DNA of 34,092 nucleotides, taken from positions 1,231 through 35,322 of IMG/VR virus record IMGVR_UViG_3300033143_001890. One strand, written 5' to 3'. Position numbers and translations under genes: made by a program. Source of the stretch: a virus. Positions 5,599-11,910 of this stretch are shown piece by piece (positions within the stretch are counted from its first letter, which is position 1; each line of letters opens with the position of its first letter). Below the pieces are notes generated by a model. That model ran no database searches. It was not told where the DNA came from and worked only from the letters and a program-made list of their open reading frames with translations.

Positions 5599-5958
5599 GG
5601 GAATGAAACAGTTTCGACGGAGGGACAAAGAGACAAGAATGCGTGCTCTGGTTTGTCGAATGGTCAGGTAAAAAATCGACAACTCGTAATTGCAAACGAT
5701 AATACGTTCGCACCTCAAGCTCTCGCAGCCGCGTAAGCTTGACGGGCTGCCTGGAGCCTTGGAACAGAATCCTTGAGCAAGCCGATGGTGGTAAGGTAAA
5801 TATGTCCACCAAGGTCAACTGCCAGTACGACCTCCCAAAAACACTGGCTGGTGGAGGTGCCGTAAAACGCGCCCTAGTTGCCGGACTCAAACCGGATACG
5901 CACGTAGACTTCTTGACTGGATGCTTTTCGGACTCGGGTGCAACTCCCGACATTTCCA
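5599..5958 (+). ncRNA. ssrA: Phage-encoded tmRNA
   Basis: The tRNA-like domain is complete. The 5' arm GGGAATG (5599-5605) pairs all seven positions with CATTTCC (5951-5957), including the G3-U70 wobble that specifies alanine, and A5958 is the discriminator. The signature TTTCGACGG lies at 5613-5621. The T arm is TCGGG-TGCAACT-CCCGA before 5951. Helix P2 forms between 5634-5646 and 5900-5915 (CAAGAA with TTCTTG, GCGTGC with GCACGT). TTGTCGA and TCGACAA fit the first pseudoknot. The reading frame GCA at 5692 to TAA at 5734-5736 encodes the tag ANDNTFAPQALAAA, ending in the hydrophobic ALAAA expected of a degron. CCA is not encoded. Length of 360 nt is normal for bacterial tmRNA. Confidence 0.96.
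5692..5736 (+). other. tmRNA tag reading frame
   Basis: The resume codon is GCA (Ala) and the frame ends with TAA. With the alanine delivered by the tmRNA itself the added peptide would be A-ANDNTFAPQALAAA. The AND start resembles the proteobacterial ANDENYALAA tag, but the tail ends LAAA instead of LAA, which could alter recognition by ClpXP/SspB-type systems. Confidence 0.9.
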
Positions 5959-5979
5959 CTTTGAGCCAAGCGCCTGTAG

Positions 5980-6031
5980 TTGGGGCGGTCCCCATGGGGA
6001 CGTGGTTAAACCCCCACCAGTGCTCTTTTTT
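5980..6031 (+). terminator. Possible terminator downstream of tmRNA
   Basis: GTCCCC-at-GGGGAC type pairing near 5987-6002 is nested within TGGGG/CCCCA pairing, and a T6 run sits at 6026-6031. The T-run is about 8 nt beyond the nearest stem, so the structure is not ideal. It would end the tmRNA transcript before it reaches the opposite-strand tRNAs. Confidence 0.4.
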
Positions 6032-6040
6032 CATTAGGGG

Positions 6041-6113
6041 CGGACCAAGAAGGAGTTGAACCCTCGACTCCCACGGGATTAAGGTGGGCGCGATACCGTT
6101 TCGCCATTGGTCC
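6041..6113 (-). tRNA. tRNA-like gene with 9-nt anticodon loop (Leu-TAA or Ile-AAT)
   Basis: Reverse strand. The acceptor GGACCAA/TTGGTCC, D-stem GCGA/TCGC with AACGGTA loop, and T arm GAGGG-TTCAACT-CCTTC are all well formed, with a 4-nt variable loop and G discriminator. The anticodon stem is CCCAC/GTGGG, but its loop is nine bases, CTTAATCCC, instead of seven. Taking U33 as the second base gives anticodon TAA (Leu); trimming one base per side gives AAT (Ile). No CCA is encoded. It is one of two adjacent tRNAs opposite to every protein gene. Confidence 0.8.
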
Positions 6114-6117
6114 TTGG

Positions 6118-6192
6118 TGCGGAGGGATGGAATCGAACCACCGAGAATTGCAGCCGAAACACACAATTGCCCTACCATTAGGCGACCTCCGC
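6118..6192 (-). tRNA. tRNA-like gene with enlarged anticodon arm (possibly Glu-TTC)
   Basis: Reverse strand, 4 nt from the other tRNA. The acceptor GCGGAGG/CCTCCGC is perfect, the D arm is GCCT-AATGGTA-GGGC, the T arm is GGTGG-TTCGATT-CCATC, and A is the discriminator. The anticodon arm is anomalous: the best fold extends the stem to 6 bp (ATTGTG/TGCAAT) and leaves a 9-nt loop TGTTTCGGC; forcing a 5-bp stem gives an 11-nt loop. The central triplet would be TTC (Glu). Elbow and acceptor domains look functional, so the molecule may be a modified tRNA or a tRNA mimic. Confidence 0.75.
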
Positions 6193-6201
6193 GTAAACTG
6201 C

Positions 6202-6207
6202 TATGCT
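6202..6207 (+). promoter_or_regulatory. Possible -10 before the 97-aa ORF
   Basis: TATGCT ends 7 nt before ATG 6215, giving another leaderless arrangement. The upstream hexamer (ttaggc at 18 bp) is a poor -35 and lies inside the reverse-strand tRNA. Confidence 0.35.
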
Positions 6208-6214
6208 CTGATCT

Positions 6215-6508
6215 ATGCGCAAACCTCCAAACGGGACGAAGAGGCCACCGGGTGTACCGTTGACGCCCGAAGAAGAGGAAGAGACGACAGCACCTGGTTC
6301 AAGGAACGCCGGTCTCGCACTAACTCAAGTCCTACAGACATGGCCTGTGACATGTAGGGAGGATCAGACTCCACCACCAGGGTGGGACTCAACCCAGCGT
6401 CAAATAATCGACAATATGTTTGTCGAAGAGTCCGAGAGGATTCCGCTGCCAGAACCACAACGTGGACGTGTCGCACGCTTCCTGCGCCGCCTGCGAAACT
6501 TATCGTAG
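6215..6508 (+). CDS. Hypothetical protein (97 aa)
   Basis: A small protein with a basic, proline-rich N-terminus (MRKPPNGTKRPPG), an EEEEE run near residue 20 and a basic C-terminus (GRVARFLRRLRNLS). No domain is recognised and it is predicted largely disordered. A reverse-strand ORF of similar length covers the same bases; I prefer this strand because it agrees with all neighbours and has a TATGCT box at the right distance. It is isolated between the RNA genes and the morphogenesis operon. Confidence 0.5.
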   Translation: MRKPPNGTKRPPGVPLTPEEEEETTAPGSRNAGLALTQVLQTWPVTCREDQTPPPGWDSTQRQIIDNMFVEESERIPLPEPQRGRVARFLRRLRNLS

Positions 6509-6542
6509 CTCGTAGCGACATCTTATCACATCGGCTAAAGGC

Positions 6543-6571
6543 TTGACATCCGTCAAAAATTAGTTTGAAAT
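6543..6571 (+). promoter_or_regulatory. Operator-overlapped promoter of the packaging operon
   Basis: TTGACATCCGTCAA (6543-6556) is the third exact copy of the TTGACAnnCGTCAA element. Its TTGACA is a -35 and TGAAAT (6566-6571), 17 bp away, is a weak -10 with 4 of 6 matches. GTG 6582 lies 11 nt after the -10, so the leader is only a few bases and has no Shine-Dalgarno sequence. Confidence 0.6.
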
Positions 6572-6581
6572 TGAGCGCTAC

Positions 6582-7094
6582 GTGGAGAGAAAAAGAAAAT
6601 TTATTTTCGACGACACTGTGAAGCAGACGTTCCTTGAGTCTGTGAGGCGTACAGGTCTGGTGGCCAAGTCAGCTAGGGCGGCGGGCACGAGCAGCGTACG
6701 AGTCAGGGCTGAGTGTGAGCACGATGATGAATTCGCTGCGGACATGCAGGAGTCCCTGCTCGTGTACGCCGAGTCTGTCCAAGAGGAACTGCACCGCCGC
6801 GCCGTCGATGGTGTGGAGGAGACGGTGTACTTCCAAGGAACCCCCTGTGGGACTAAGACCAACTACAGTGATGCGCTTCTCACCACACTGGTGAAGGCCA
6901 AGAGCCCCGAGTTCCGCGAGAAGCTCTCCGTGGACACCACCATCCATGGGGGGGTGCTGCTACTGCCAGCAGCAGCGCCGACAAGAGAAGCGTGGCTAGA
7001 GGCCACCAAACCCGCCGAGCTTCCTGCCCCAAGTGAGGAAGAAGAAGAGAATATTATCGATGTCGAAGAAGCCGAGCCAGCCCCCATCGGATGA
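6582..7094 (+). CDS. terS: Terminase small subunit (170 aa)
   Basis: The N-terminal half fits a TerS helix-turn-helix: FLESVRRTGLVAKSARAAG followed by a recognition segment (residues of about 15-45), then a helical oligomerisation region with HDDEFAADMQESL. The C-terminus is acidic (EEEEENIIDVEEAEP), as is common for the region contacting TerL. TerS rings bind the packaging site and regulate the large subunit. It starts at GTG with almost no leader behind the operator-bearing promoter, and its 3' end overlaps terL. The order TerS-TerL-portal supports the assignment more strongly than the primary sequence does. Confidence 0.75.
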   Translation: MERKRKFIFDDTVKQTFLESVRRTGLVAKSARAAGTSSVRVRAECEHDDEFAADMQESLLVYAESVQEELHRRAVDGVEETVYFQGTPCGTKTNYSDALLTTLVKAKSPEFREKLSVDTTIHGGVLLLPAAAPTREAWLEATKPAELPAPSEEEEENIIDVEEAEPAPIG

Positions 7095-8571
7095 GATCAT
7101 ATGGAAGGTTGACGAAGATGGCAACCTCCGAGCGTACCACAGTAACGAACCGAACAAGCCGGTCGTCTGGGCACCTCAACCAGGACCTCAAGAATTGTTC
7201 TTACAATGCCCTCTTCCAGAGGCTTTATTTTCTGGGACGCGAGGAAATGGTAAGACAGACTGCCTACTCATGGACTTTGTACAACATGTTGGCAAAGGTC
7301 TAGGAGAGGATTGGAGGGGCATACTGTTCAGACGTACCTTCCCTGAACTGAAGGATGTCATAGCGAAGGCCAACAAGTGGTTCCCGCAGATCTTCCCTAC
7401 CGCGAAGTATAACAAGTCAGAGCACTGTTGGACGTTCAGGGAGGGAGAGCAACTGATCTTTGGGTTCATAGAGAAGGAAGAAGATTACTGGAAGTATCAC
7501 GGCCACGGGTTCCCGTGGATAGGTTGGGAAGAATTAACAAACTGGCCAACCGATGTCCTTTTCAAAAGGATGATGTCTACCAACAGATCTTCTAACAATA
7601 AGGTCCCGAGGAAGATCAGAGCCACATGCAACCCCCATGGGTCAGGTCACAACTGGGTAAAGGCCCGGTATGAACTACCAGTCCTACCCGGACACTCTGT
7701 AACAAAGATCATAGACAATGGTGAGGAGCCTGCAAGGGTCGCGATCCACGGAACTGTTCACCAAAACAAGATCTTGCTACATGCAGACCCTGACTACATC
7801 ATGAAGCTGAAAGCCTCCTGCTCCAGCCCTGCAGAGGAGGCAGCCTGGATTGATGGTTCCTGGGACATCACCAGCGGCGGAATGTTCGACGATATTTGGG
7901 ATCGTAATATTCACATCTTACAAGGGATCACACCCCAAATGATCCCGCGACGTTGGATGATGGACCGAAGCTACGATCATGGACAAAGCAAACCATTTTC
8001 AGTAGGTTGGTGGGCTCAGAGCAACGGTGAACCTCTCACCCTACCATCTGGACAGGTAGTTGGACAAGTCCGTGGGGACCTGATACGCATCCAAGAATGG
8101 TATGGATGGGACGGCACCCCCGACAAGGGCCTTCGAATGACGTCATCTGAGATCGCAATTGGGATTCGAGAACGACAGAGAGAAATGGGCATTGATGGGC
8201 GCGTCCGTCCTGGCGTTGCTGATGGCTCTATATTCGATCAGTGGGAGCCCGGTAAATCCGTGCAGGGGGACATGCGCAAAAAGGGTGTTAGATGGCTCAG
8301 GGCAGACAAAGGACCTGGTACCCGCATCCAAGGATGGCAGCAATGCCGCAAGCTCCTCAAGCAGGCCATCCCAACAGATGGACCCAGAGAACTCCCTGGG
8401 CTCTTTGTGTCCGACCTATGCACCCAGTTCCTTAGAACCTTCCCAGTCCTATCCCGAGATAAAAAGGACCCGGATGACGTTGATACCAAAATCGAGGACC
8501 ATATCGCTGATGAGGTAAGGTATCGTTGCCGCGCCAAGCAGGCGAAGCGTACTAAGATGATTCAAGGATAG
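7060..8571 (+). CDS. terL: Terminase large subunit (503 aa)
   Basis: The ATPase domain has a Walker A-type P-loop SGTRGNGKT (about residues 58-66 from this start), a hydrophobic strand ending in acidic residues, PWIGWEEL, as Walker B, and a coupling-type ATCNPHG motif. The C-terminal nuclease region contains DRSYDHGQSKPFSVGW and DLCTQFLRTFP. Length is normal for TerL. I prefer ATG 7060; GTG 7033 in the same frame would add nine basic residues and increase the overlap with terS from 35 to 62 nt. The protein cuts concatemeric DNA and pumps it through the portal. The next gene begins 2 nt after its stop. Confidence 0.92.
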   Translation: MSKKPSQPPSDEIIWKVDEDGNLRAYHSNEPNKPVVWAPQPGPQELFLQCPLPEALFSGTRGNGKTDCLLMDFVQHVGKGLGEDWRGILFRRTFPELKDVIAKANKWFPQIFPTAKYNKSEHCWTFREGEQLIFGFIEKEEDYWKYHGHGFPWIGWEELTNWPTDVLFKRMMSTNRSSNNKVPRKIRATCNPHGSGHNWVKARYELPVLPGHSVTKIIDNGEEPARVAIHGTVHQNKILLHADPDYIMKLKASCSSPAEEAAWIDGSWDITSGGMFDDIWDRNIHILQGITPQMIPRRWMMDRSYDHGQSKPFSVGWWAQSNGEPLTLPSGQVVGQVRGDLIRIQEWYGWDGTPDKGLRMTSSEIAIGIRERQREMGIDGRVRPGVADGSIFDQWEPGKSVQGDMRKKGVRWLRADKGPGTRIQGWQQCRKLLKQAIPTDGPRELPGLFVSDLCTQFLRTFPVLSRDKKDPDDVDTKIEDHIADEVRYRCRAKQAKRTKMIQG

Positions 8572-8573
8572 TC

Positions 8574-10193
8574 ATGGGCACCGATAAATCTAAAGGACCA
8601 GCGAACCCATCAGCAGCGAGGCAGCGAATGCTTCCGATGTGGCGCTTGATGGATGCCCTACTCGGTGGCACCGAGACCATGCGAAACTCTGGCAAGGAGT
8701 ACCTCACCCAGCACACTGGCGAGGTAGAGGACAGATACACCGAGCGCCTCGCAGGGGCCACTTTGTGGAACCAACTTGAGATCACACTAGGTGGCTGGGT
8801 TGGTCGCCCCTTCCGTGACCCACTAAAGCTCAACGACGATGTACCAAAAGAGATCGTTGATATATCAGATGACATTGATCAACTCGGTACGAACATGGAC
8901 ACGTTCGCCAGGAGTTGGTTCCGGTGTGGCGTGTCCAAAGCATTCTGCCACGTCTTGATCGAGTCCCCCACGGTCCAAGAGAATGAGGACGGAAGCCCTC
9001 TCTCAAAGGCGCAGGCCAGTGAACAAAATCTACGGCCTTATTGGTGTCTCATAGAGCCCGATGAGATCATTGCAGCACGATCAGAAGTTATCGATGGTCG
9101 AGAAGTCTATACACACCTGCGGATCCACGAGCGTACACTGGAGAGAGATCCGGAGGATGAGTTCAATGAAATCTGGTCGGAGAAGATTCGTGTCTACGAC
9201 CGACATGCAGATACGGTGACTGTAACCGTATACAGACGTGACAAAGAGAAGGACGTGGAGTCTGTGGATGGTTGGCCAATCGATGGGCCCCCAATCGATC
9301 TGGGGATCAATGAGATCCCTTTGGTGACGTTCTACGCAGATCGCCAAGGCTTCCTCCTGGGTAAAAGCCCACTACAAGATCTGGCCGAGTTGAACAAGAA
9401 GCACTGGAATAGCCAGTCTGACCAGGACAACATTCTCACGATTGCCAGGTTCCCTATTCTTGCAGCCAGTGGTGTAAGCAATATCGATGGGAGCGATGCA
9501 CTCAGTGCCGACCCACAAGTTGGCAAAGACTTTAGTGGTACCAATGGTACAGTCATAGGCCCATTCAACGTCTTGGTAAGTGAAGAGGTTGGGTCGAAGT
9601 TCTACTATGTGGAGCACAGCGGCAAGGCGATCAAGACCGGGCAGGACAGCCTTGAAACGCTAGAGGCCAAGATGGCGGCCTATGGTAGTGAGTTCCTCAA
9701 AAAGTCACCCGATAGGCAGACTGCCACAGCGCGTGCGATGGATTCCCAAGAGAGTGTGAGCCCTCTGCAGGCGATCACACTGAACTTCATGGATGCCATG
9801 CAGACCGCTCTTGCGCTCACTGCGAAGTGGATGAGCCTATCCACGAATGAGGGGGAGGTAGACGAGAAATACCATGGCGGTACAATCACCATCGTCACCG
9901 ACTTTGGGCCAGAGGACGCCAGTGGAGTTGACCTAGCCGCCCTTACAGCAATGCGACAGGCCAGGGACATCAGCGGCAAGCAGATGCGACGAGAGGCCAA
10001 GCGCCGAGGTATCCTCGCGGACGACTTTGACGAGAAGGCCAACGACAAGGAGCTTGAGGAAGAAGCCCTTGACCTGATGAAGACGCAACTTCCAGCTCCG
10101 GGGCAGGACCTAGACCCACCAGAAGAGAAGCCAGAGAAGAAGAAGAACGAAGATAAGAAGAAAGAGGAGAAAGATAAAGATGGCGATGAATAG
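8574..10193 (+). CDS. Portal protein, DUF4055 type (539 aa)
   Basis: Size, position after TerL and the opening (MLPMWRLMDALLGGTETMR with the KEYLTQHTGE segment soon after) match the DUF4055 portal family. The mid-region has the NEIPLVTFYADRQG and LAELNKKHWNSQSDQDN segments typical of these portals. A very charged low-complexity tail of about 30 residues (K, E and D, from residue 505) ends the protein. Portals form the dodecameric DNA channel and docking site for the terminase and connector. The 3' end overlaps the next small gene by 14 nt. Confidence 0.88.
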   Translation: MGTDKSKGPANPSAARQRMLPMWRLMDALLGGTETMRNSGKEYLTQHTGEVEDRYTERLAGATLWNQLEITLGGWVGRPFRDPLKLNDDVPKEIVDISDDIDQLGTNMDTFARSWFRCGVSKAFCHVLIESPTVQENEDGSPLSKAQASEQNLRPYWCLIEPDEIIAARSEVIDGREVYTHLRIHERTLERDPEDEFNEIWSEKIRVYDRHADTVTVTVYRRDKEKDVESVDGWPIDGPPIDLGINEIPLVTFYADRQGFLLGKSPLQDLAELNKKHWNSQSDQDNILTIARFPILAASGVSNIDGSDALSADPQVGKDFSGTNGTVIGPFNVLVSEEVGSKFYYVEHSGKAIKTGQDSLETLEAKMAAYGSEFLKKSPDRQTATARAMDSQESVSPLQAITLNFMDAMQTALALTAKWMSLSTNEGEVDEKYHGGTITIVTDFGPEDASGVDLAALTAMRQARDISGKQMRREAKRRGILADDFDEKANDKELEEEALDLMKTQLPAPGQDLDPPEEKPEKKKNEDKKKEEKDKDGDE

Positions 10194-10467
10194 AGATCAG
10201 AAAGAAGCTTCAAAGATCATAGCGGAGAGTGCAGAGATGTCAAAAACCATGGCACTCATGATCTTCGGCTTCGGGCGCACCATGACCATGCTCACGTTCA
10301 AGCCCAAGCAGGCTGCCGCGCACTGCGCACAGGCAGTGGATGAGTTGACTCTAATGGCCGACCAAATGACAGCGCTCGCTGAGCGGATCATTGAGTGGGA
10401 CGAGCAGAAATTGATCGTCCCTGGGAAGACCCTTGTGGACACGAACAACAAACCGCTCGCCCAATGA
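10180..10467 (+). CDS. Small helical protein (95 aa)
   Basis: Starts at ATG 10180 inside the portal tail (ATG 10186 is an alternative). It is helical, rich in A and M with several methionine-containing segments (SKTMALMIFGFGRTMTML), and has no recognised domain. Its stop overlaps the next gene by ATGA at 10464-10467. Its place between portal and minor head genes suggests a virion or assembly role, but an accessory insertion together with the following enzyme gene is equally possible. Confidence 0.6.
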   Translation: MAMNRDQKEASKIIAESAEMSKTMALMIFGFGRTMTMLTFKPKQAAAHCAQAVDELTLMADQMTALAERIIEWDEQKLIVPGKTLVDTNNKPLAQ

Positions 10468-10886
10468 CCATGGGTAAGAAAGAGAGTTTGTTCGTGAAGA
10501 AGGAATTGACCCCGGATACCAACGGGTTTGTAAAAGGGGACGTAGGTAAAAAATACCGCCCCGAGCTTGTGCCAGTAGAGTTCCGATCAGGTATGGCAGA
10601 GATCCTCGCTGAGGGTGCTGTTGAGTACGGGGACAACAACTGGAAGAAATGCACTGACCCAAAGCGGTACATCGGTGCGTTCATGCGGCACGTCGAGTCC
10701 TACGAGCGTGGAGAGAAGATCGACCCCAAGAGCGGGCATCATACGTTGCTACACGCAGCCTGCTGCATCATGATGCTGCATGGAATCGATCTAATCATGA
10801 GTCCAGAAAAGTCCAATGTGGAGATCCTACAGGATGCACTGGCGGCGAGCGCGTCACAAATGCCAGACCCAGGTGGCCTCTACTAG
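10464..10886 (+). CDS. dATP/dGTP diphosphohydrolase-like protein (140 aa)
   Basis: The segment from about residue 30 to 110 matches the phage family annotated as dATP/dGTP diphosphohydrolase N-terminal domain, an all-helical MazG-like fold: YRPELVPVEF, AEGAVEYGDNNWKK, YIGAFMRHVESYERGEKIDP, and SGHHTLLHAACC. Acidic and histidine residues in EGAVEYG and HHTLLHAA are candidate metal or substrate ligands. Such enzymes hydrolyse purine dNTPs and can bias nucleotide pools. ATG 10464 overlaps the upstream stop; an earlier in-frame ATG at 10395 would reread the preceding gene. A nucleotide enzyme inside the head operon is unusual. Confidence 0.7.
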   Translation: MTMGKKESLFVKKELTPDTNGFVKGDVGKKYRPELVPVEFRSGMAEILAEGAVEYGDNNWKKCTDPKRYIGAFMRHVESYERGEKIDPKSGHHTLLHAACCIMMLHGIDLIMSPEKSNVEILQDALAASASQMPDPGGLY

Positions 10887-10889
10887 TAG

Positions 10890-11690
10890 ATGAGCGACCA
10901 CGACATCATAGACGGATCAATCCGCAACGAGATTAGTCTCCAGCGGTACATCCGTCGTGAGGTGCGACTCATGCTTGAACTCTTTGAGAGCTACGACGTC
11001 AAGCTCGCTAAGATCATACGCACCATGTACCGCGAGAAGATGGGGACCAACAGCTTCCAGTACAAGGCCATGATTGCAGCCATCATGGCTAAGCGATCAG
11101 AGATGATGGATAAGGCCAAGGTGATCATCCACAAGACCCTTGGGGACGTGGGAGCTGTAGAGTACGAGAAAGAGTGGGCACTGCTCGTCGCCGCACTAAA
11201 CCTCGGTACCAAGATGCCAAAGCCCCCGAAGACGACTGGTGCGCTCAACGAACCGTTCAGCTCTGGGGCAGCAAGCGCATCCACCCTGGGCGTATGGCTC
11301 GCGGCCCTGAAGGCTGTGGACTTTGCCAGGATCAGAGATGCGCTGGCACTGGCGGCATCTCAGCAGGAGTCAGTAGACTCTGCGGTAGCCCGCACTGTAG
11401 GTACAAAGGACCAAAAATTCCGCGACGGTGTGGCCGCGTTCAGCAGGAATAACGTCAGAGCGCTTGTGGCCACGTCCATAGCCCATGTGGCTCAGTGGAT
11501 GCGGGAGAAGCTTTGGGGCAGGGTCCCGCAGGTGGCCGGGATGCTCTGGTCTGCGATCTTAGATGCCGCGACCACTGCGATCTGCCGATCACGCGATAAC
11601 AAAGTTGTCATGTTTGACAACAATCAAGCACCAGACGGTGCTACGCTCCTGTCCCCACAGGGGGCAAGACCACCGGCACACCCCAATTGA
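10890..11690 (+). CDS. MuF-type minor head protein, N-terminal part ending at in-frame TGA (266 aa)
   Basis: The C-terminal part matches the MuF/SPP1 gp7-like minor head family: TSIAHVAQWMREKLW, a W-SAILDAATTAICRSRD segment, then PPAHPN. In the family that motif normally reads HxNCRS or HxNCRC and the protein continues. Here the codon after HPN is TGA (11688-11690), exactly at the expected cysteine, and the frame stays open to 11900 with RSRMVALV and further family-like sequence. Possibilities are a nonsense mutation or sequencing error, readthrough, or recoding as cysteine or selenocysteine. Nearby genes use TGA as a true stop. The N-terminal half is helical and unassigned. MuF proteins sit at the portal vertex inside the capsid. 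Confidence 0.8.
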   Translation: MSDHDIIDGSIRNEISLQRYIRREVRLMLELFESYDVKLAKIIRTMYREKMGTNSFQYKAMIAAIMAKRSEMMDKAKVIIHKTLGDVGAVEYEKEWALLVAALNLGTKMPKPPKTTGALNEPFSSGAASASTLGVWLAALKAVDFARIRDALALAASQQESVDSAVARTVGTKDQKFRDGVAAFSRNNVRALVATSIAHVAQWMREKLWGRVPQVAGMLWSAILDAATTAICRSRDNKVVMFDNNQAPDGATLLSPQGARPPAHPN

Positions 11691-11900
11691 CGATCTAGAA
11701 TGGTCGCCCTAGTTAGGGGACAAGGGATGCCAACACGAGAGACCTTTGACGAATTCTTACGAGCACAGACACCTGCGAACCAGAACATAATTTTAGGGGA
11801 TGCCAAGGCCGAAATGTTTCGGCGTGGCGAAGTAACCCTGGATGGCTTTGTGGACGACACAGGCCAGGAACTAACACTTCAACAGCTACAAGCAGCATAA
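11691..11900 (+). CDS. C-terminal part of MuF protein in the same frame (or separate 66-aa ORF from ATG 11700)
   Basis: This stretch continues the 10890 frame without a shift. It reads RSRMVALVRGQG, then a TFDEFLRAQTPANQNIILGD segment, AEMFRRGEVTLDGFVD and a LTLQQLQ end. This is the pattern seen after the HxNCRS motif in phage minor head proteins (a single-domain WLxxQ...iLG..R..LFR.G.ltl.d.vd tail). It could be translated by readthrough of TGA 11688, or separately from ATG 11700 or ATG 11727. The conservation of this tail argues that the break is recent or that the two parts are still joined. Confidence 0.75.
   Translation, partial: RSRMVALVRGQGMPTRETFDEFLRAQTPANQNIILGDAKAEMFRRGEVTLDGFVDDTGQELTLQQLQAA
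11703..11721 (+). other. Stem-loop 13 nt after the in-frame TGA
   Basis: GTC-(G)-CCCT-AGTT-AGGG-GAC forms a 7-bp stem with one bulged G and a 4-nt loop. Its distance from the TGA is in the range where bacterial SECIS hairpins or readthrough-stimulating structures are found, but the loop does not match the well-known E. coli SECIS loop. It may be coincidental. Confidence 0.4.
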
Positions 11901-11910
11901 GGAAGACGCG

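Noticed and set aside
5998-6031. Alternative tmRNA 3' end using a T-arm-like GTGG-TTAAACCC-CCAC
   Set aside because: Its flanking bases do not pair with the 5' GGGAATG arm, whereas 5951-5957 pairs at all seven positions with a proper T arm before it.
5225-6178. 317-aa reverse-strand ORF
   Set aside because: It covers the J-domain gene, the tmRNA and a tRNA; the structured RNAs and J-domain motif explain the sequence better.
11703-11721. Calling the TGA a definite selenocysteine codon
   Set aside because: The hairpin loop does not match the well-known SECIS loop and no selenium machinery can be seen; mutation or readthrough is equally possible.
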